The notes under the pieces were generated by a model that was given only the letters and a program-made list of their open reading frames with translations, made no database searches and was not told where the DNA came from. A stretch of 64,000 nt of DNA from Rhodanobacteraceae bacterium. Its GTDB lineage: Bacteria; Pseudomonadota; Gammaproteobacteria; Xanthomonadales; SZUA-5. A program made the translations under genes and the position numbers. The stretch covers positions 62,001 to 126,000 of the forward strand of contig JADKFD010000009.1 in assembly GCA_016717705.1 (NCBI GenBank), written 5' to 3'. Numbering within the stretch: position 1 is the first letter of the stretch; each line of letters begins with the position of its first letter. Positions 58,649 through 64,000 of the stretch are shown here, piece by piece.

Positions 58649-61241
58649 CGGGTACCGCATTCAACGCCCGAAAATCGATTTCCTCCAGCCTCACCGGCTC
58701 GCCGAGGAAATGCCCCTGGGCGTAGTCGGCGCCGCAGTCGGCGAGCCAGCGCAGCGTGTGCTGGCTGTCGACGTGCTCGGCGATGACCTTGAGTTCCAGC
58801 GCGTGCGCCAGCGACACCATCGACGCCACCATGGTGCGGTCGCGCGAGGACTCGGTCAGATCGGTGATCAGGCTGCCTTCGATCTTCACGAAGTCCACCG
58901 GCAGGTGCTTCAGATGGCTGATCGAACTGAACCCGGTGCCGAAGTCGTCGAGCGCAAAACGCACGCCCTGGGTGCGCAGCGCCTGCATGAAGCGCCTGGC
59001 CGAATGCAAACTGCCGATCTCGCTGGTCTCGGTGACCTCGAAGATCAGGCGCGAGGCCGGCACACCGGAGCCTTCGATCATGTTGATGATCAGCTTCAGC
59101 GACTCCGGATCCTGCAGCGTGGCGTTGGACAGATTGACAGTCAGTCCGACCCGCGTGTTGCTCGGCAGGGTCGCCAGGAAGCGCAGCGCGCGCGCGATCA
59201 CCCAGAGATCGATCTTGGGCATCATGCCGACGCGCTCGGCCAGCGGCACGAACACCGAGGGGCTGACCAACTGGCCATCGCGGTTGACCATGCGAATCAG
59301 TAACTCGAACAAGGCCTCGCCGCTGGAATGCTGGTGCAGGCGCCATCCCTGGGCGCGCAGCGCGGCCTCGTCGGCGTTGCGGATCTCTGCAACCGGCAGG
59401 ATCGGTTGTGTCAGCAGCAGGAAGCGATCTTCATGCAAGGCTTCCTTGAGGCGCACGATCCACGCCGAATCGAGTTCGCGAGCGATGCGCGCATCGCTGC
59501 CGGAGACATAGATCTGGGTCTGGTCGCGACCACGCCGCTTGGCGTCATGGCAGGCCAGACGCGCGTGTTCGATCACATACTCGGCGCTCGGCGCTTCGCC
59601 GCTCAGGATGGCGACGCCGACCGAGCCACTGACTGCGAGTTGGCGCCCGTACATCGGAAACTTCACCTGCGCCAGCAGTTCGCGATAGCTGTCGGCGATG
59701 GTGAACAGATTCTCCAGCTGGACGCCGGACAGCAGCATCGCGTAGTGATCGTCCTCCAGCCGTGCCAGCAGATCATCCTGGCGCAGACGCTGCGACAGCA
59801 GATGGCCGACATCGACCAACACACGGTCGGCCGACTGCTGGCCGGCGTTGTCGACGATCATGTTGAATCGATCGATATCGACGTACAACAGCGCCGAATA
59901 GCCGCCGCGGTCGCGTCGGCGATCGAGTTCGGTGGTCAGGGCCTGAATCAGGCAGCGACGATTGGCCAATCCGGTCAACTGATCGTGCAGCAGTTCCCAG
60001 CGCAGACGATCGGCGCTCTTGCGCTCGGAAATATTGCGGAACACCACGACGGTGCCTTCGCGACGGCCGCCGATCGCCAGCGGCAGTACCGTGCATTCGA
60101 CCGGCAACGCCAGCTTGGCGTGCGTCCAGAACACGGTTTCGTAGGACTTCAACTCGGAGCCTGCACTGTAGGCGCGCGCCAGCGGCGAATCGCCGGTGCT
60201 GATGGGCTCACCATCGCCCGCCGCGTAGTGGATCAGCGCATGCGCCGCCCGCCCGATCAAATCGGTTTCCAGCGCGTAACCGAGCATGCTGGTAGCGGCC
60301 GGATTGGCGAAGGTGATCACCCCCGCTCCATCGACACCGTAGACGCCATCGCCCACCGATCGCAGGATGCCGTCCAGTCGCACGCGCTCGGCCTCGACCG
60401 ATTTCTGCGCCTGGATGGTGCGCGCCAACGCCTTGATGCGCGCCAGCGTCAGCTCCAGCACCTCGTTCTTGAACATGCATTCCATCGCCCCTGCTTCGAG
60501 GCACTTCTTGATGATCGCGTCCTTGTAGCTGCCGGTGATGATCGCGATCGGCATGCTCTTGCTCGCCGGCGACTGGGTCAGGCGCCGCGTCAGTTCATCG
60601 CCGCTGCCGTCGGGCAGGTAGTAATCGACGATGGCCAGGTCGTAGGCACCGCTCTGACCCTTGGCGAAGCCCTCCTGCACGGAGGCGGCGGTGTCGACGA
60701 CGAAACCGTTGTTTTCCAGCAACTGGCGATAGGCAAAGCGCACGCTCTGCGAATCATCGACGAACAGCACCTTGAGTGGGGCTGCGAGCACCGGACGCAA
60801 CGGCGGCTCGGCACTCGCGCCGACTAGCGCTACCGCGCCCTCGCCTTCGCCTTCGCCAATCTCGGGCGGCAACAATTGCTTCAGCGCCGCCGGAATGCGA
60901 CCGAAATTCGACCACAGCAACAGGAAGGCGTTGCGCCGACGCGCCAGCCATTCGGACAGATACGGCGTTTTTTCATGGCTCAGTACCAGCACCGGCAGCG
61001 ACGGTGCCCGTCCTTCGCCCAGATGCGCCAGCAGCGCCTCGAATTCGGCGCCAGGGCGCGCCGGCGCGCCGATCACCAGCACCTTGAACTTGAGTGTGCC
61101 GGCGTCGACCGCCTCCAGCAATGCGCTGGCCTCGGCGTAGGTGTTCACCACGCGTTCGACGACCTGTTGGCTCGCCGACAGGGTGCGCTGCAACAAATGG
61201 CTCAGAGTGGCCGAGCTCTCAACGATGACAATGCCGGACAT
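58641..61241 (-). CDS. Receiver-PAS-GGDEF-EAL cyclic-di-GMP protein
   Basis: 866 residues. An N-terminal degenerate receiver (1-120) is followed by a true receiver near 155-275 (LFVDDSQS, DLAIVDYYLPDGSG, ITGSYKDA), a PAS-like domain (about 290-420), GGDEF (about 425-580) and EAL (about 595-860). The GGDEF motif reads LEDDHYA, so cyclase activity is unlikely. The EAL domain keeps ELLIRM, NLSNATL, FEVTETSE, DDFGTG, VKIEG and QGHFLGEP, so phosphodiesterase activity is plausible. The TAG stop lies in a GTAG-headed repeat. Confidence 0.93.
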   Translation of the reverse strand: MSGIVIVESSATLSHLLQRTLSASQQVVERVVNTYAEASALLEAVDAGTLKFKVLVIGAPARPGAEFEALLAHLGEGRAPSLPVLVLSHEKTPYLSEWLARRRNAFLLLWSNFGRIPAALKQLLPPEIGEGEGEGAVALVGASAEPPLRPVLAAPLKVLFVDDSQSVRFAYRQLLENNGFVVDTAASVQEGFAKGQSGAYDLAIVDYYLPDGSGDELTRRLTQSPASKSMPIAIITGSYKDAIIKKCLEAGAMECMFKNEVLELTLARIKALARTIQAQKSVEAERVRLDGILRSVGDGVYGVDGAGVITFANPAATSMLGYALETDLIGRAAHALIHYAAGDGEPISTGDSPLARAYSAGSELKSYETVFWTHAKLALPVECTVLPLAIGGRREGTVVVFRNISERKSADRLRWELLHDQLTGLANRRCLIQALTTELDRRRDRGGYSALLYVDIDRFNMIVDNAGQQSADRVLVDVGHLLSQRLRQDDLLARLEDDHYAMLLSGVQLENLFTIADSYRELLAQVKFPMYGRQLAVSGSVGVAILSGEAPSAEYVIEHARLACHDAKRRGRDQTQIYVSGSDARIARELDSAWIVRLKEALHEDRFLLLTQPILPVAEIRNADEAALRAQGWRLHQHSSGEALFELLIRMVNRDGQLVSPSVFVPLAERVGMMPKIDLWVIARALRFLATLPSNTRVGLTVNLSNATLQDPESLKLIINMIEGSGVPASRLIFEVTETSEIGSLHSARRFMQALRTQGVRFALDDFGTGFSSISHLKHLPVDFVKIEGSLITDLTESSRDRTMVASMVSLAHALELKVIAEHVDSQHTLRWLADCGADYAQGHFLGEPVRLEEIDFRALNAVPEA

Positions 61242-61425
61242 AGTTCCTCGACTGGCCTATTGATTGCGGCACGGCAGCGTGCGGTTGCAGGCCGCGCCCG
61301 TCCGCCCGGTCCACGCTCAACCCGGAACGGACCGGGCAGGCCGACCATATGAACAGTTGAATGTGGCCATTGCAAGCACCGCCCAATGGGCGATGATGAG
61401 CTTTGGCGAAGCTGTTGATTCCTCC

Positions 61426-62301
61426 ATGCAGACTATCGATGCGCTCAGCTCATGGCGACTGCTGGCGTTGCTGGCGCTGGCGCTGGGGGATCCCGGCCTG
61501 GCCGGCGATTGTGATGCGCCGTTCGCGGTGGGCCAGGCGCAACAGGTGCTGATCGACACGGCGCGCGGCGACCGCGAAGTTCCGGTGCGCGTGTTCTATC
61601 CGGCCAATCTGGCGGGTGCGGCGACGCCAGCCGTGAGCGGATGCGGTTTTCCGCTACTCGCCTTCGGCCACGGATTCACCATCGCCAACAGCGCCTACGG
61701 CGACCTGGCGCAGGCCCTCGCCGCCCAGGGATTCATCGTGGCGCTGCCCGGCAGCGAGGGCGGATTGTCGCCCGATCATGCCGAGTTCGGTCGCGACCTG
61801 CGCTTCGTCGTCGACGCGGTCGCCGCTTCGGCGCAGTGGACCGCAGCGGTCGGCGACCGGCGCGCCATTGGCGGGCATTCGATGGGCGGCGGCGCGGCCG
61901 TTCTGGCCGTTGCAGCTGGAACGGGAATCGATGCACTGTTCGCGCTGGCACCGGCGGATACCCAGCCCTCGGCCATCACCGCGGCGGCCAGCGTCAGCGC
62001 GCCGACGCTGCTGATCACCGGTTCACGCGATTGCGTGACGCCGAGCGACCAGCACGCGCTGCCGATCCTGGCCGCGCTGGCGACGCCAGCGGAGCACAAA
62101 CTGCGCGTCGATATTGCCGGCGCCAGCCATTGCCAGTTCAGCGGCGGCAGCCTGACCTGCTCGATCGGCGAGGCCAGCTGCGGCGGCGGCGCGACGATCG
62201 GCGCGAGCTACCAGCAGCAGCAGACGCTGGCGATCCTGATACCGTGGCTGCAGCAGCAATTCACCCCCTCGCAGGCGCTGCTCGCTGATGGATTCGAATG
62301 A
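61426..62301 (+). CDS. Secreted alpha/beta hydrolase (chlorophyllase/PAF-acetylhydrolase-like)
   Basis: About 291 residues. A signal peptide (MQTIDALSSWRLLALLALALGDPGLAG) precedes VRVFYPANLAG, FPLLAFGHGFTIANSAY, the nucleophile elbow GGHSMGGGAAVL, TLLITGSRDCVTP (acid) and GASHCQF (His). Two pairs of Cys suggest disulfides. The protein ends LLADGFE, possibly a C-terminal sorting or anchoring tag. ATGs at 61393 and 61396 would lengthen the N-terminus; I prefer 61426 for the signal peptide. Confidence 0.85.
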   Translation: MQTIDALSSWRLLALLALALGDPGLAGDCDAPFAVGQAQQVLIDTARGDREVPVRVFYPANLAGAATPAVSGCGFPLLAFGHGFTIANSAYGDLAQALAAQGFIVALPGSEGGLSPDHAEFGRDLRFVVDAVAASAQWTAAVGDRRAIGGHSMGGGAAVLAVAAGTGIDALFALAPADTQPSAITAAASVSAPTLLITGSRDCVTPSDQHALPILAALATPAEHKLRVDIAGASHCQFSGGSLTCSIGEASCGGGATIGASYQQQQTLAILIPWLQQQFTPSQALLADGFE

Positions 62302-62308
62302 GCGGAGC

Positions 62309-63538
62309 TCAGCGAACATCCCCAAGGCACTGAATCTTCTGTAGGAGCGACCTTGTGTCGCGAACTGCGCCGGTGACCGCACGCCACACAAGGTCGCTCT
62401 CACCGAAAAGACCGCAAATCTCTGAAAGTAGGTCACGTTGTCTGCTGCGGCGTCCGACCGTGACCACCTGCTCGACCGCGCGGTCGCTTTCGACCTTGTA
62501 CAGCGCCCAAGCCTGGTCGCGACGGAACAATGCGCCGGTCGGCACGGTGAGCGCCGTCCCGGACGAGAGGATGAACTGCGCGTCGACGCGATAGCCGTCG
62601 CCAAGGCGCTGCCAATCCGCCTCCGGGGAGACGAAATCGCATAACACCCAGACGCGCTGCTCTTCGACGCCGAGCGCCGAAATCTTGGTGAAACCGACCG
62701 GCTCGACCCGCCGCACGCGCGCCGTCAGCGCCTGCTCGCCGCCCCAGCGGTGCAGCAGCACATTCATGCCCGGCGCCACACGCACCGCATCGGAGGACAA
62801 CAGGTCGACCTCGATCTCCAGGCTGGCGGGATCGCCGATCTCCAGCAATGGCTCGCCGATGGCCACCGGACCGGCGCTTTCGCGCAGCCGCGCCAGCACT
62901 ACGCCCGCCACTGGCGCACGCAGTTCGACGACCTGGTCGGCCGAGCCACCCTTGCCCTGCTGCGACAGCAGCGACTGCGCCGCCTCGCGCTGCGCCTGCG
63001 CCAGCTCCAGTGCGAAACGCGCCGCCGACAGATCGGCGCGCGCCTGCTGCGCGGCGCTCTCGGCGCGATCACCTTCACGCCGCGCCAGTGTGCCGTTGGC
63101 GACCATCGGCGCAATGCGATCGAGCTCCTGTTGCGCCAGCTTGTCGCCGGCGCGTGCCGAACTCAGGCGCGCCTGCGCTTGCGAAACAGCCGATGCTGCG
63201 GCGTGCGCCTCGTTGTTCAGCCGATCGCGCGTGGCCGGATCGAGCAAGGCGCCCATCGAGGGCTGGATGCGCGCCAGCACCTGGCCGGCCGCTACGGCAT
63301 CGCCAGGACGCAGCTCGACGCGCTCGATTTGCCCGGTCACCGCTGCCGTGATTCGATAACGGTGGACGACGCGCGTGCGCCCTTCCTCGCGCAGGCTCTC
63401 GGTGAGTTCCTGTTGCGCAGCCAGAGCGCTGTCGACGCGCACACGTTCGCCGCGAAAACCGAAATAGCCCACCGCAGCCGCCAGCAGTGCAGCCAGCAGC
63501 AGACCCGCACGCGCCGTGCGCGATCGCAATGCGCTCAA
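62309..63538 (-). CDS. HlyD/RND-type periplasmic adaptor, C-terminus replaced by repeats
   Basis: 409 residues. A membrane anchor (LLLAALLAAAVGYFGF) is followed by a lipoyl half-motif (ITAAVTGQIERVELRPGDAVAAGQVLARI), a long alpha-hairpin (about 105-190), the second lipoyl half (VVELRAPVAGVVLARLRES) and the beta-barrel domain. The conserved part stops at VEQVVTVGRRSRQ (about 372). The last 37 residues are read from two GTAG-type repeats in antisense and have no family counterpart, so the membrane-proximal end is probably lost. The start is TTG, overlapping the upstream stop (TTGA). Confidence 0.9.
   Translation of the reverse strand: MSALRSRTARAGLLLAALLAAAVGYFGFRGERVRVDSALAAQQELTESLREEGRTRVVHRYRITAAVTGQIERVELRPGDAVAAGQVLARIQPSMGALLDPATRDRLNNEAHAAASAVSQAQARLSSARAGDKLAQQELDRIAPMVANGTLARREGDRAESAAQQARADLSAARFALELAQAQREAAQSLLSQQGKGGSADQVVELRAPVAGVVLARLRESAGPVAIGEPLLEIGDPASLEIEVDLLSSDAVRVAPGMNVLLHRWGGEQALTARVRRVEPVGFTKISALGVEEQRVWVLCDFVSPEADWQRLGDGYRVDAQFILSSGTALTVPTGALFRRDQAWALYKVESDRAVEQVVTVGRRSRQRDLLSEICGLFGESDLVWRAVTGAVRDTRSLLQKIQCLGDVR
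62341..62440. repeat. Two GTAG-headed repeats at the end of the HlyD gene
   Basis: GTAGGAGCGACCTTGTGTCG (62341-62360) pairs with ACACAAGGTCGCTC (62386-62399). A second head, GTAGGTCACGTTG (62428-62440), belongs to the 28216 family but lacks its partner arm. Both lie inside the reading frame of the HlyD-type gene. Confidence 0.85.
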
Positions 63539-63846
63539 GCGGATGTCCCCGGGGGCCGTGTGCTGGCGCCGGCGGCGTCCTGCCTGGCCTCGCTTTCAGC
63601 CCGGTTCTTCTCGGCGAGACGGGCGGCGCGCTGGCGCATCAGCAGTTGCGTCTCCGGATCCAGTATCGCGGCCGCTGGCGGCCGCGCCGCGCCGACGACG
63701 CGCACATGGACAAACAGCAGCAGCGTGACGAAGCCGAACACGATGGCGCCGACCGGCGCGACCATGCCGCGGAAAACACTCTGGCTCATGAAACTGCACG
63801 AACCCAGACACACCAGCGTGATACCGAGTGCAATCCAGCGCGCCAT
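63535..63846 (-). CDS. Small membrane protein cotranscribed with the HlyD adaptor
   Basis: 103 residues with two membrane segments (ALGITLVCLGSCSFM and VGAIVFGFVTLLLFVHVRVV) and a charged tail (LLMRQRAARLAEKNRAESEARQ). I do not recognise the family. Its stop overlaps the TTG start of the HlyD gene. An in-frame upstream ATG would add hydrophilic sequence; the ATG at 63846 is simplest. Confidence 0.7.
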   Translation of the reverse strand: MARWIALGITLVCLGSCSFMSQSVFRGMVAPVGAIVFGFVTLLLFVHVRVVGAARPPAAAILDPETQLLMRQRAARLAEKNRAESEARQDAAGASTRPPGTSA

Positions 63847-63940
63847 GACCCTTCGCTCCGCGACCACTGCCCAGGCGACAGTCTGCCCAAACGCGGCGGC
63901 GTGTGCCATGCGCGCCGCGCACGCTTTGCACGTTGCGGAA

Positions 63941-64000
63941 CTAATCCGACTCAGCGTGCTGCACAAGCGCGGTGAACGCGCGATCGACGTCCTCCGGGGC
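63941..64000 (-). CDS. Possible C-terminal end of a gene entering from the right edge
   Basis: Read on the minus strand from the window edge, the frame gives APEDVDRAFTALVQHAESD and then TAG at 63941-63943. It has a coding-like look and lies upstream of the small membrane protein in the same direction, but 19 residues are too few to identify a family. Confidence 0.35.
   Translation of the reverse strand, partial: APEDVDRAFTALVQHAESD

Overview
The window looks like a chromosomal segment from a high-GC gammaproteobacterium, most likely of the Lysobacterales/Xanthomonadales. The clues are a MurD2-type muramyl ligase of the kind described in Xanthomonas, sspAB near petABC, DUF1631, DUF2058, DUF3301 and DUF4124 genes, RfaH, and many short intergenic palindromes that begin with GTAG, like the GTAG-type REP elements (SMAG) of Stenotrophomonas. 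I see no plasmid, phage, IS, CRISPR, rRNA or tRNA signature. Most of it is ordinary housekeeping DNA.

Layout. 1-5.1 kb: the start of a membrane H+-pyrophosphatase, a DUF1330-like gene, a PPi-type phosphofructokinase, adk and a TusA-like protein. 5.2-11.3 kb: mpl with a LON-domain protein, an SDR oxidoreductase, hemL and an ArsR/methyltransferase fusion. 11.5-15.4 kb: metH, carrying a repeat insertion and a frame break. 15.6-22.7 kb: a Ser/Thr kinase with an FGE-like domain, a double-FHA protein, nadC and a DUF1631 gene. 22.8-27.9 kb: a Trm112-like protein, purE-purK, sodB, 3-hydroxyanthranilate dioxygenase, TraB/GumN and DUF4124 proteins. 28-33.8 kb: cytochrome b561, murD2, and an ABC/DUF3299 operon divergent from a MerC-like gene across a Zur-like palindrome. 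34-43.9 kb: an ABC-F ATPase, FKBP isomerase, ugd-uxs, rfaH, a VIT-type transporter and sspA-sspB. 44-50 kb: a secreted unknown, about 1.9 kb of non-biological-looking sequence, and petABC. 50-64 kb: gdhA, an HtrA protease, a PepSY/cytochrome b561 pair, an opp-like ABC pair, a c-di-GMP protein, a secreted hydrolase and an HlyD adaptor.

How genes connect. H+-PPase and PPi-phosphofructokinase both run on pyrophosphate. 3-Hydroxyanthranilate dioxygenase makes the precursor of quinolinate, which NadC uses for NAD. Ugd and Uxs make UDP-glucuronate and UDP-xylose, and the RfaH homologue downstream may control long surface-polysaccharide operons. MurD2 and Mpl serve peptidoglycan synthesis and recycling. 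The ABC/DUF3299/MerC cluster looks like a zinc-limitation response.

Sequence quality matters here. Four conserved genes (pfp, metH, the DUF1631 gene, the ABC-F gene) are broken by single-base indels, mostly in short homopolymers or GC repeats, and two stretches (20097-20245 and about 45415-47285) are poly-G or extremely T-poor. I read these as sequencing or assembly faults rather than pseudogenes. The most interesting real signal is the set of GTAG-headed repeats: four genes end exactly on the TAG of a repeat head, and one gene (the HlyD adaptor) appears to have lost its C-terminus to a repeat.
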